Of a stretch of 64,000 nucleotides of DNA, positions 1 to 11,389 are shown piece by piece; positions within the stretch are counted from its first letter, which is position 1; each line of letters begins with the position of its first letter. The stretch is from Streblospio benedicti (Eukaryota > Annelida > Polychaeta > Spionida > Spionidae): the NCBI GenBank assembly GCA_019095985.1, contig CM032659.1, positions 3,337,509 to 3,401,508 of the forward strand, read 5' to 3'. The translations under genes were made by a program, and so were the position numbers. The notes below the pieces were generated by a model that saw only the letters and a program-made list of their open reading frames with translations, was not told the DNA's origin and made no database searches.

Positions 1-142
1 TGATAGAAAATGTATCGTTCTGAACTTGCTGTCAGCACATTACTCGTTCTGGTCAACTCAGCAACTTTGGACAAAGTGTAATACATCCAAGTTTCAGTTA
101 TTAAGTTCTTATTATGCATTGTCATACATTTCAGAATTAAAA

Positions 143-3100
143 ATGAAACCAACAAATCCTCAAGGAAACTCTAGCAAGACTCAGAATTCAGATAGGTATG
201 TAATTCATATAATAAATAATTTGTAACATATCTTGTGTGTTTATACTGATACTAGGGTTGATGCAGATCCCACTCAATAATCAGATACATTCATAGATGA
301 TACTATATATAGTAAGTATGACAAAAATGTTACTAGTCATTCTAAAATATTTAATTATGTTACATGGTAATGTTACTCGTCTTTCATATGAAACACACTT
401 TTTCTATGCACCCATGATAAGTCTTAGGTCTTGGACTCTTGGTAAACAATAAACTTCTGAGGCAAGACCCAGTTATTCAAACCTTGTTTGTTTTAAAATA
501 TATCCATGATTCCAGTGAAAAATATTAACTTTTTTTTCTAGGGGCCACCTGGGCCCCTACTTTCAAAAGTTAGGGGCCCAGGTCTAAGAGTGCAAAAAAC
601 CTTTAAAATACTGTTGAGTTTGTAACTAGTACATCTCAAAATAAATTGAACATTTCTATCAATGCTGAACTCGATGCAGATTCAACATTGTAAACCATTT
701 TCAGAATCTGATAACCAGGGCCGGTCCTTTGCCCATTCATGCTTCAAAAGTTCTTTGGCGCTTTGACTTATCATATATATTGTAGTATTTACGTTTTTGT
801 TCCTCAGTTTGTTTTTCTGTCTGTTTTGGCTTAAGGTACATTTATAAAAAACGCCACATACTTGTCAATTTTCAAACTATAAAGTTATCCAAACAAATAT
901 CAATACTCCACCTTCCATTTCGAACATAAGTTGATTGAAAACACTATCGTACAAGCACAAATTACAAAATAACATACGCAATTCACAAGAACAAACTCAT
1001 GCCGCCATACTAGTTCCGATCATGTGATTTTTACCTTTCGGCAATCCCGGATGCTTCCGCTAATGTTCGCTGCCGGCTGGGCCCAAAATATGTCGGAGAG
1101 TTCCGACTGCTAGTAAACAATATGGCGGCAAAAAGAGACGAGCAAGAAATGAAAAGATGTATAGAAAATGGTGGCAGTAAATGTCAGTCGCAACCTGGGC
1201 CCCTAACTTTCCAGATTCATTCGCCCAGATGAATATTTAGTAGCCATGGGCGAGTGCTAATCTTTTTGGCTGTGATTCTCTATGTGACGCACCACGCTGT
1301 GACCCGGGGTGCGGATAATACCCCGGAGTGCCGTGAAATGCACACCCCAGCATGCAGTGATGCCCCGGTTTCCCCGTGATATCACTGTGTACTTGGTGAC
1401 ATAACAGCTTTTATATGATTGGCCTTATTTTAAGCACAATTATAAACATTATATATATTATTATAATATTGAACTCTCTATACACCCAAACGCAGTTTAC
1501 GTTCATTTTGCCGTGATTTTGACTGTTCTGGTGCAATTTTAATGATACAAACGACATACTTAATCATCAAGGCATGCCGGGTATTGATGTTTGGAAAAAA
1601 AATAATAATTAGCTTAAAAATGAATTTTTTATTATTTTCACGGGCCGGGTCATCACGGTAACCCGCCGGGTTACGGTGTGGTGCATCATGTATTGACATT
1701 TATTAATGATAAAAAGATGGCCACTGGAGAATGAGATAGTTAAAATTCTCACTCATCCTATCTGTTTAATGCCAGAAATTTTGAATACTCAACTATTCAC
1801 GGGTTGTTTTAGTGGTTCAAGTACTACTGTACTGCAATTTTAAACTGTATGGACTCTTGTTTATACTGCTATTTTGCCTAAAAATTTAATTCATATTTCA
1901 CTTTACAGAGTATCACGTGTTCCCAATATGCAAAGTTCAAGCTCGGTTAAACGCACTGGTAAATCTAAAGTTCGAGCTGTTCCTGATTTCTCTAAACTAC
2001 ATCAGAAATGGGAAAATAAGTTAGAACAAAGAAAAGCGTGTGCTAAAAAGCCATGTACAATTGTAAGTATAGATTCAACTTCTAACATACATAGTCGCTA
2101 TCAAATCTATGTAGAATACTTCTGCTTCATGAAATTCCTGGTTTATCTTTCATTCTTATTTTTTAAGGTTCAAGCATTTGATCTTGCAACATCAGGAGGC
2201 AAACTTCGTCCAGCAACAACTCGAGTTTTAAATGATATTGATCAAGATGATGAGCATTCACTAGTGAAATTCAAAACAGATACTAAAGCACGTGCTAGTA
2301 TAGTAAGCGGTAAAGGCCTCAACAAAAAAGCACTAACAGGGCGAGCAACTATTGCAGCAACAAGGTATTTGTGAAGATTCATCAAAGTGTTGTCATTTCG
2401 ATACATGAAAGACGCATTTTAGATGCAAATGAGCTTATGTTATGTAGTTTATTTAGATAAGTCGATTTATGATTCTTTTTATAGGCAAGATAAGCATTTG
2501 AAAACCTCTCAGGCAATGAGAATAAGCCGCAAGGAAGATAAAACCGGTCAAGATTCAGGGTTTGACCAAGTCGATAAGAAACTTGCTAGTCCAGATTTTT
2601 CAGTTTTAGCACAAGCACAAAAGTCAACTGGTGAGTATATACCATCTAGAAACTTGTAAATCTATTCATGAGCATTGTATTTTCGCCATATTAGTTTTTC
2701 ATGTTTTGCATATGCTTTATTTGAAACTTGTCACATTTATTATAGGCTTGGAATTTCAAAAGGATGAAAGTGCTTTGCAAAGTATATTAGATAATACAGG
2801 AATTGAAGGCGCTATCCAAAAGAAGTCCCCTATCAAATGCAGACAGACGATGGCCACATTCAAAACACCATCAGCACCACCAAGTAGACCTAAACCTGGG
2901 ACGGTATGAAATTTAGTAAATTCCTAATCTACACACTTTTCCTTTTCGTTGATTTTAAAGTGGATTTGAAAGATGTCAAAAAGATTAACATGTTGACATT
3001 TTTTTAAAGAAAGTATCCACCTAATAATGGAAAACTATAGTGAAAGTATGTAGCTTAAAATTACTTGTCCCTCCAAACAGTATCAACAGATAAGGATGTA

Positions 3101-6100
3101 GACATTTTTCTGAATAATGTTTTACCAATTGCCGATATATAAGAAATCCAGCAGGGTTGCATTGTCTGAGTGTTAATGTTAACGACAGTTGAAATTCGAG
3201 ATATTTTTTTCTGGAATATATGTTTACATGTTTCCTTTCCAATGATTTTATGCGCTTTTCATCCTTAACCCAATTTTTATCACGAAATATTTTTTTTTAG
3301 GATATGAGACGTTCTATTTACTATACTGATCAGAAACCTTCCCATGTGCGCCACACTGCTTACACAGAGTTTGCACAAAAGACTGTTTCGAGGCTTACGT
3401 TGAATGCTGAAAAACCAGACGTAAACAAATCAGGTATGAAAGATGGATTTTTTAGTTGACCTAATATCTGTAGTCACAAAAATCTTATGTATTATTGCAT
3501 TTTTTAGCTAATTGAAATGTATTTTAATGTTAATTCAGCTTAATTGATTATTTTTAGCACCATCTCCGCTGCAACAGATAAAAGTCGTGCCCATGAGAAA
3601 TTCCATCTATTGCAAAGTCGAATATCCAAAGTTGCAGAATACTGAAAAATCTCCTACCAAAGCTAAGGTTATTACTTGTTTTGCTTTTAGCTGTAATAAG
3701 CATAATGTATATTTCTTACGTACATATTGTACATCTACTAATATTTATTCATACTTTTCAGACTACAAATTTATTTATTTTTCAATTTTTTTTTTATATT
3801 TTCTTAAAAGGCACTTAACAAACTGTAGCATTTTAATGTATTTTTATCAACACAAATTTGTAGGCCATGCGTGTTTTAAAAAAGGAGCAGCCGGTTTCCA
3901 ATTCATCACCAGCTCTGAGAGTACTCAAAGTAAGTGCGATTTTATAAAATTACCTCCATTTCAAACAATGGGTCTTTCAGATTTGTGATTGGGGTTGTTT
4001 GTTTTTGTCAGCGGACCCCTCAGACAGCTCGATGCACCAGGAAATGGAGAGACATTCTGGATGATGACAGTCTTCAACCCACAAATGAAAAGGATACACT
4101 GCCAACTAGGCTAGACTTTGACATCGAAACAGAAGGGCCCTAGCAATGAATCCAATAATGTAAGAGATAAACCTTGGACTTTATGAAAGATTTTGCGCTT
4201 TGATAAAGGAATTAATGTGATGTGTTTGTGCATATTAAGAATTTCATCCATTTTTTTCCCCCATGTTTTCAATACTTTCATTTTATTGGTGTATTATCTT
4301 TGTTTTAGGAGCTTGCAGCTCTTGAGAAACGTCTTGAAGAGGAAATTGAACAAGAAAAAATGGATGACAAAGAAAATGAAGAAAATACAGAATCGGGAGT
4401 GAAACCACCACCTCTTCTGCAAGGCAAACGGGTGGTCTTTGGCATCCTCTCCGACAATGAAATAGCCAGACGATCGTCTCCTTCATTCAATCCATTGTAT
4501 AAGCCGACATCACCTTACAAAAGCAAAGTAGAGGATGAGAAAAACTCCCTGTTTAACGTGGATGTTGAATCAGAAATGCTTAAACCTCACTCGCCTCTTC
4601 AAAGGCTGCACAAGTCACGCTCACCAAGGTCACTTCGCCGTGCCTCCCCCAATTCACCACGTTTCCAGCGCACTTTGTCGCCTCTTGTCAAAGACAGCAC
4701 CTCTTCTGACAGAATTCGTCACTGTAAGAAATTCACTATTGCTAAAGACAATCTGGATGAGACTCTGGATATTGTGACTGTGCACGCCACGGATAGCGAT
4801 GCCAGCATCCTCAATGGGAAGGACAAATCTGTGAATTCATCCTTGCAATCATCACCACTGCGCACACTTTCTCCTAACGTGGAGCACTACAAAGGGGATC
4901 GGCAGAAGGGTAACGTGGGATCGAAGTCTCCTTTGAAAGCATATGGAAGTTTAGAACAACAGGTTTGTTTTTATAGCACAATGTAGTTAAAATTTTGGCA
5001 GTATTGTAGTAATAAGATAAGAATCAGCCATATATTGTTTATATGTTAGTTTGTATCTTTATTGAAGTGTAATATTTAAGTTTGTAATTATTTAGTGAAG
5101 GAAAAGAGTTACTGTCTATTTTCATGCTTTAAAAAGTTGTAAAAAATCTTGTGTTTTGCTTCAGGTAATGCGTGTTGCTGCTTCTCTAGATAAGGAGAAT
5201 CTGTCATCTGCGGAGTATATTCTAGACAAAGATAATATCTCACTCTCTCCTAAAATGGGCAAGTTTGATAAGAAAGTGGGCTTTCTCTCACCTCTTGCCA
5301 AACTGTCCCTAAGTGACAAGATGTCGTGTAATCCATCTGAGAAGGTTCCTGTGTCTCCGCTTTGCAAGCTTTCTCTCAAGGATAAGCTGGCATCGTCTTC
5401 ATCAGAATCATCACCTTCAGTTACGGACTCTGACTCTACTCCACAAAGCCCACTGGCCACTAGACTGGCCCCAACACCGCCAGAATCACCAGTACCACAC
5501 AAAGTTGAGGACTCAAAGTGTCCAAAAGTTTTATCTCGCAGAAGGCTTAGTTTGGAGGAACCACTGCCAAATTCTCCAGGAAGTACCAAAAGGAGGCTGT
5601 CGTCTCCCAAAGATGCACCTGAGAGGCAGAAAGTCCGGTCCAATGAGGAGCAGGATTTGAACAAACTCAACATCACTATCTCTGAATCAATGATCAGTTT
5701 AGATGAACAGGTAATCCACTGATTTCTTAATTTTATTCAATTATTTTTGTATGTTTATTCATTTGAGCGCCTACTCACAAATAAATGCCCAGCTGCTACT
5801 AGCAATTTTGAGCACCTAATTGATATGGACTCCTCATACAGTTTTCGATATATGCTGTGTATTCCTCGCAAGTAATAGGCAAAATCTAAATAGCGTTTGC
5901 CAGTCGGATGCATCTATTGAATTTTGTTTTTAATAGCCTGTAATTACATGTGTGAGTATGTGTGCATTAACTGAATTCCAGATGAGCTTGCTGCAGTCAA
6001 GATGTGAAGAGTCGACAAATGATAACACAGAGCACCTTCTCAAACAACTGGAGATGATCCAGAAAAAGCAACAGCAGTTGCTCAACATGCAGATCAAACT

Positions 6101-7534
6101 ACAAGCTAAACTTGAACAGAAAAAGGCTGCAGAACAAGTGTGTAAAGAGTCGACTACTGGTATTGCAACACAGTACAAAAAGGACTCGGCAGAAGAAAAT
6201 ATCAAACCATGTACACCGAAAGTCTATGATCGATCACAGAGTTATGCAGACTTCATTGCCGCCAATGTCGTTGACATCTCGCCACTGACAGCCAGTCCAC
6301 ACACACAGACCAACAGTTCTGTATATAATAGCGATCTATCTTCTCCATTGCTGTCTTACAAACAGGATATTCCGCAACAAAAATCCACTGCCAAGCCATC
6401 TCTCCCAGTGCCAAATATTCCCGACCAAACTGTGCCTCTTCAGTCTAAAATCACAACACCGGTGAGATCCACTGCATCTTACAACATCTTCAACCCACTG
6501 TCTCCGTGTTGTAAAAGTCCGGCCATGTTTTCGCCCAAGCCTGTGATGTCTGGTTCGGCCCAGCTGCTGCTGCCATCACCGTCACCCATTCCCATCCAGA
6601 CGACCCTCGCCCTGCGTAACATGGCCATTGGTGGCGACTCGTTCCACAACACGAGCCTTGGCGATATCTCGTGTACCCCAGAGGAGTCTCCGGCGGCTGC
6701 AGCAGCCTGCCGTTCCTCCACCACCCCTGGTGGGGGTCAAGTGCTGTCGTCCAGCATCCCGACCAACACGCTCACGTTCTCCACACGCAGCACTCCGCTG
6801 ATCGGCGCTCACACGGCGCATACGACACACACCATCAGCGCCACGTCGGTCGTGTCATCGCCACGCGCCAAAGGCGCCCACATGCACACCACACCGCAAA
6901 GAATCGCTGTCAGCAGGAGCGCAAACTCTGATGAGAAAAGTAGCGTGAAATCTTGCTTGGATAACAGCATTTCGTACGTGACCCCTGAGAAAGGTTTGAA
7001 GACATCTGCTGCTGCCAGTCCAGGCTCACTGTCGCTAGCTGGCAACCTGCAGCCAACTTCAAAGCCTCCGAGTACACCCATCAATCTTCGCAACACGGCT
7101 CTCAGCAATGCGTTTTCTCGTTTCTATGATGCACTCCTAGATGACGAGGTGGCGCTGTATGCTTGCCGTGTTCACAGCACAAGTCCAGCAAAGATGTTGC
7201 CACGGATACAGGACCCAGTGGCCAAAACACTGATGCATGGAGACGAAATGGTGAGTCGCTAGAATGTGCAATAGCTCAATCTTCTTTATTTTTGCTCACA
7301 CTAAACTAAATAGAGTATCTCGTTCTAATGATGTAATATTCTTTTAAGAATGCTCTTAATTGTATTATTAAATCATCAGAATTAATATCAAATGTATAAA
7401 ACTAATGTTATGAGCTTAACTTGTGTTTTCAGCATTTTGTTCCTGTTTTTTGTGACCAAGAAGTTCCATTGTCACCTCTCCCGGGCTCAGCATTTGCCTC
7501 GATTGTTACTCCACAAAGAACACAAACCGCATAG
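143..7534 (+). CDS. TROAP: Tastin/TROAP-like mitotic protein, 13 exons
   Basis: Exons by GT-AG junctions with consistent phases: 143-195, 1909-2062, 2168-2364, 2485-2630, 2746-2903, 3301-3433, 3558-3667, 3864-3929, 4012-4159, 4309-4962, 5165-5710, 5982-7250, 7433-7534, about 1,245 codons. The first ATG (143) opens a clean frame, but a start upstream of the window cannot be excluded. The C-terminus (FYDALLDDEVALYACR, then DPVAKTL and HFVPV) aligns from memory with the end of human tastin (FHEARLDDECAFYTSR, NPVATLL, CFIPV). Weaker matches are FQKDESALQSIL in exon 5 to FVADPAALATIL, and the RTPQTAR/RLDFDIE stretch of exon 9. The middle is rich in SP/TP sites. Exon 12 opens with a leucine/glutamine coiled coil (LLKQLEMIQKKQQQLL). 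Known role in vertebrates: microtubule and centrosome association in mitosis. Role here is inferred. Exon 9 carries an apparent one-base frameshift. Confidence 0.82.
196..1908 (+). other. Tastin intron 1, with inserted repeats
   Basis: The intron runs from donor GTATGT (196) to acceptor TTTACAG (1908). It is AT-rich except for two GC-rich patches. The first has CCTGGGCCCCTA-type motifs in opposite orientations near 541-585 and again at 1192-1215, possibly the ends of an old element of about 670 bp. The second is the inverted-repeat element at 1284-1689. Confidence 0.7.
1284..1689. mobile_element. Non-autonomous TIR element (MITE-like), about 405 bp
   Basis: The left end GTGACGCACCACGCTGTGAC is mirrored by the right end, whose complement reads ATGATGCACCACACCGTAAC (most positions match). 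The ends are GC-rich and contain CCCGGGGT and ACCCGCCGGGTTACGG sub-palindromes. The interior is AT-rich with no coding capacity. Confidence 0.55.
4012..4159 (+). CDS. TROAP: Tastin exon 9 with an apparent +1 frameshift
   Basis: The acceptor CAG at 4009-4011 and donor GTAAGA at 4160 are both good. Exon 8 ends in phase 0 and exon 10 starts in phase 0, so the length should divide by three, but it is 148. Read in phase 0 it gives RTPQTAR...LDFDIETEGP and then TAG at 4141. Read one base later from AGC it gives SNESNN and joins exon 10 cleanly. One surplus base in the GGGCCCT stretch just before the stop would explain this. A genuine short isoform ending here is the alternative, but it would drop the most conserved part of the protein. 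Confidence 0.65.
4309..5710 (+). CDS. TROAP: Tastin exons 10-11: KEN boxes and SP-rich region
   Basis: Two large exons (4309-4962 and 5165-5710) encode a disordered, serine/proline-rich segment that starts with a charged helix (ELAALEKRLEEEIEQEK). KEN motifs, known recognition signals for APC/C-Cdh1, occur at 4369-4377 and 5192-5200. There are many minimal CDK sites (SPRSL, ASPNSP, LSPL). A short unit is repeated three times in exon 11: LSPLAKLSLSDK, then VSPLCKLSLKDKL, then a weaker SPLATRLAPTPP. The KEN and CDK sites suggest cell-cycle degradation and mitotic phosphorylation. This is inference from motifs only. Confidence 0.72.
5982..7534 (+). CDS. TROAP: Tastin exons 12-13: coiled coil and conserved C-terminal box
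   Basis: Exon 12 (5982-7250) begins with a predicted coiled coil of about 40 residues, then a long Ser/Thr/Pro-rich disordered stretch, and ends with the family box FYDALLDDEVALYACR followed by DPVAKTL. Exon 13 (7433-7534) adds HFVPVF and ends at TAG 7532-7534. The frame runs openly through the junction in phase 0. The C-terminal box is the main ground for naming the gene. Confidence 0.85.
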
Positions 7535-8810
7535 ATCATGGTTTGGATAGAATACCTGAATGAGAAAATCATCATCATACCAATAATAACCAATTGTGTA
7601 TTATAAACAATGGCAGCTTTATTCTAAATGTACTATGTAGTACACAATTTGTATTGCTGGCATAGGAATGTTGAATCGTTGAACGTAAGGTAATGCTTAT
7701 CAAAATAAGTCGACAACATTCAATCAAGTGTTGAAAATCTTATGTTGCACATGATTGCTGTTTGAGATCATAATATATTAGGAAAGAATTGCTTAATTAT
7801 GGATTACACAATTATCTTGTTCTTTTGTGAAGAAACATGCTAATGTTGCCAAATTGGATTTTTTTGTAATATAATATTTATTAAGTATTTTATTGGTCGA
7901 TGACCTAATTGTAAATCAAAACAATTATTTTAAGTATATGAAATTAGATCCATTTTAGAATAATCGTTATTTATCTAGTTAGCAACTTTGCTGTTTGCCA
8001 TTTATATTTAGGATTGATTATTTATTTTCAAGTGTTATGTTACAAGAGATTGAACATTGTATTTATAGAATGCAGCTAATTTTGCTGTAATTTGTATGCT
8101 TGTGTAATATGAATGTGAAATGATAGCTCAGCTTGTCAGTTCTCCAAGAGTTTTTTTAAAACTTGGATTGGTCAAAGTTAGTATTAGTTGCCGTCTCTGT
8201 TATAGCTGTTTCCTCATGTATAAATTTAGAGTAGTATGATCATGAATCAAGCATGTAGTAATTTTTTACTATCGGTCTTTTAAATTTGCTGATTCTCGAT
8301 CCTTGTACAGTAGTAGGTAAATATATATGAAATACCATGTTAGTACTGAAAATGTCATTGTGTGAAATTGAATGCATAGACATATCTGACGAGTTCGACT
8401 GAATGAGTCAGGCATGACTTACATGAGCCGTATAAACATGATGTTTTTACCACAAATATAGTATTATATTTATCACACATTGTGTTAAGACACCTCACAT
8501 CACAAAAAAATTACCTCTGTACAAGTGCTTGTGATGTTGCAATTAATTGTAAAATATTGATAACTTAAATATGGTTTGACCATTTCAATCTTAATGATCA
8601 ATGGTGCCGTAATTTATCAATCCTAAAAATTCTGTCCACTGTCAAATCATTCAAAGAAATCAAGAAAAATGGGTACATGATGTAGATTTCCAGGGTTGAT
8701 TCTTCTAAAAAAAAATTGATACTGTTTCTGTATAAATTGTATATTAAGTTGTTACATTTTAGCTGTTGACCCTTCATTTGGAAATAAACCATGAAAGCAT
8801 ACATTCTTTT
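7535..8810 (+). other. Probable 3'UTR of the tastin-like gene
   Basis: AT-rich sequence follows the stop codon without open coding structure. A canonical AATAAA lies at 8783-8788, so the transcript probably ends a little after 8800. Other upstream ends cannot be ruled out. Confidence 0.5.
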
Positions 8811-8877
8811 TTTCAAATCTGCATTGAGGTTTATTTATTTGTATACACTTAACATTCTATGAACCCATAATTAAATT

Positions 8878-9089
8878 ACTGTAAAACTATAATGTTTCGT
8901 GGCTATTACATTTTGCGATTTTTACCTATAAATTGTTTTGTGACCATTTCATTTTGTGATTGTAGTTGATCCTGGACCTACTTTACATAGGCTATTAATG
9001 TTTGCTGACTATTTAAGTTTGTTTTTGCATCTACCTACTGACTGAAATTCGTAAATTAAATTGTGCACAAACATTTCTAGTTTTACAGT
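8878..9089. mobile_element. TIR element, family ACTGTAAAACTA (copy 1)
   Basis: It starts ACTGTAAAACTATAATGTTT and ends with the inverse (AAACATTTCTAGTTTTACAGT). The interior has short repeated ATTTTGCGATTTTTAC-type motifs. The same family occurs at 20110-20319 and, damaged, at 24925-25130. It is non-coding and a typical MITE. Confidence 0.7.
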
Positions 9090-9344
9090 GATCTTAATTT
9101 CCATTAATCAGGATTCTCACTCATCGGGAGAAACTGGAAACTACCTTGAAAGACTTAAGTCCTGGACAGCGGGAATTATAACATTGCATTTATGAATTTT
9201 TAGACTATTCTTCACTAACCAGATGCGCAGTAGAATTAATCAATATCAATAGTCCCATTACTATTTCCGGCGTCATGTAGACTAACAGATATTCTAATTT
9301 TCGCGTATCACTTATCCTATGTCATTCATGAAAAGTACTTTGCT

Positions 9345-9610
9345 AATAGAATTTTGTGTGAGGATTGTGAATCTAATCGGATTTTAGTTAGCATTGAAAT
9401 TGACGAAGATGTGGGCAAAAGACCAGACTACTGACGACCTGTGTAGGCTGCGATTAATACATACCTGCAAACCTCAATATTTATGCACGCCTCTGATAGG
9501 ATTCTTAATAGAATTTTGAATGAAGATTACGACTCTGTAAACGGATTTTAGTTAGCTTGAAAATTGACAAAGTTATGGGCAAAAAGCCGGCCCTTGGTCA
9601 AATTTGTAGA
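9345..9610. repeat. Two diverged direct repeats of about 85 bp
   Basis: The stretch near 9345-9440 (AATAGAATTTTG ... CGGATTTTAGTTAGC ... GGGCAAAAGACC) recurs near 9510-9605 with scattered changes. There is no coding potential. Confidence 0.55.
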
Positions 9611-10164
9611 CGGCCGTGAGTGGAGCAAAGTTGAGAACTTCACTATTATGAAGAATGCACGCCTCAAATAGATATGTATTTACTTAATTTTCCAACGCCT
9701 ATCAGCGTGACAGCCATCAATTTTATGTAGAACACATATTTTGAGTGATATACCAATAAATGCTATTTTAAATGGGCTTAGAACATACACCGGAAGTACC
9801 CATGGATTTTTGTGTCTCAAAATCAATTAAAAAAAGACAAGTGCGCATCTTTTCTGCGCAATTGGGAATTGAAGAATGAAAACCACCCTTAGAATATGAA
9901 CAAATATTTGCCTGCGTTTCATTGTGATTGGATGCATGGTTTAGGGTTGCACTTTGTGTGGTGGGAGAGCTTCTAGAGTTCTGGATTGATGTAGATGTTT
10001 TGGCAATCGTGTGTTAGCATTAGGGTTCTGAGTATACTGGTTACAAGAAAACGAATTTGCATATTTATTAGTGGTAAAGGATGCATGTATTCATGGCTAA
10101 CGAGGATCCCTCAAGTCACCTGCTTACTATGTTAAATGACATCCCTTTGTTGCCTCGTGGTCAG

Positions 10165-10440
10165 AACAGACGTGACCACCTAACCTTTGGCTGGGTGGAC
10201 AGATCAGTGATATGACGACCTAAACTTTGGTTAGGTGAATTGACTACCTAGCCTTCCGTTGGGGGGAGGACAGAGCAAAGTTATGTGACTATCTCACCTC
10301 TGCTTGGGTGGACAGAACAAAGTGATGTGACTACCTAACCTTTGGCTGGGTGGAGAAAACAGACATGACAACCTAACCTTTAGCTGGGTGGACAGAACAA
10401 AGTGGTGTGACGACCTATTCTTTGGTTGGGCGGTCGTGTG
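10165..10440. repeat. Minisatellite, about six units of ~40-47 bp
   Basis: The unit is built on GACCTAACCTTTGGCTGGG followed by TGGACAGAACAAAGTGATGT. About six diverged units follow each other. A long open frame starting at 10388 overlaps the last units and has no protein similarity that I recognise. Confidence 0.75.
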
Positions 10441-10609
10441 CTCAATAGAGCCTCACGGTAGTTTGTCATGCTGTCGCGACTACATATACACCAAGTCATT
10501 GGTCATCACATTATATCTTTCTGAACTCCCCGGGGAGCATGCAGCACATCGCAACCGTAGCGCAGACGTGCTATCATCTTGCCTCATGGAGATTGAACAA
10601 AAGAGGTCT

Positions 10610-11385
10610 AGAGATGTCCATTGAAGAGAGTTTTATTATAGACAAAGGTTTCATTTCGTGAGTTCATAGTAATGGAATTCGGACCTCTACAATACCTTAT
10701 GTCCAAGCAGTATTTATATTGGTATACAATAACCATATGAAATCTGTGTATATTCAATAAATCCACTTCAATTGTTAAACGTAATATACTCAATTTTTAT
10801 GTAATAATTTGTATATAATTATCTAGATGCCCAAATAATGGATGAGTTTTACAATTTATGAATTCTGTGTGAGTGTTGTATTAAAATTAAGCTTGATCAT
10901 TTATTTAAGAATTTAAACATAATGCGCTCTATGACTGTCCAGACCTGAGGAGTTTAATGTTGACAAATATTTGATGTACAAATCTGCCGTTTTTCACCCC
11001 AGTTCTGTGGCAATATACATATAAGAACTAAGTGATGTGCCCCAGTTTTGCTGGGTGCCGTTTTTATGAAATGCATTTTTTTTCTTTGAATGAGAAAAAG
11101 ACATTTTGAGCGTCCATAGAAGAGAGTTTTATCTTATCTGTAAATAATGGATGCAATGAAGTTCTTAGTTAATGAAATCAGAACTCAAGAACAGATGTTT
11201 TGTGTGCGGTATTTATATTACTATATACAATAACATATATATTATAACAATGTGAAATCTGTGTATTTTCAACAAATTACATTAATCAATCTAGTCGATT
11301 TATAAAACATATTTTCTATATACTTATTCAAAAGCCCAAACAACGAATGAATCTTACAAGTTATGAAATATGTGGATGATGGAAT
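10610..11385. repeat. Diverged direct duplication, units near 10610-10870 and 11105-11385
   Basis: Both units share GAAGAGAGTTTTAT, GTATTTATATT, ATACAATAAC, GAAATCTGTGTAT, a GCCCAAA(T/C)AA box and a TTACAA(T/G)TTATGAA box in the same order. They are about 500 bp apart, separated by a segment with CCCCAGTT motifs. This is an old tandem duplication in intergenic DNA. Confidence 0.55.
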
Positions 11386-11389
11386 TCAG

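Noticed and set aside
541-1215. A complete transposon bounded by GGGCCC-rich ends
   Set aside because: The paired CCTGGGCCCCTA motifs are suggestive, but the left end forms its own hairpin and no target duplication could be found.
10388-10624. 78-codon open frame on the + strand
   Set aside because: It overlaps the minisatellite units, has no splice context and no recognisable similarity.
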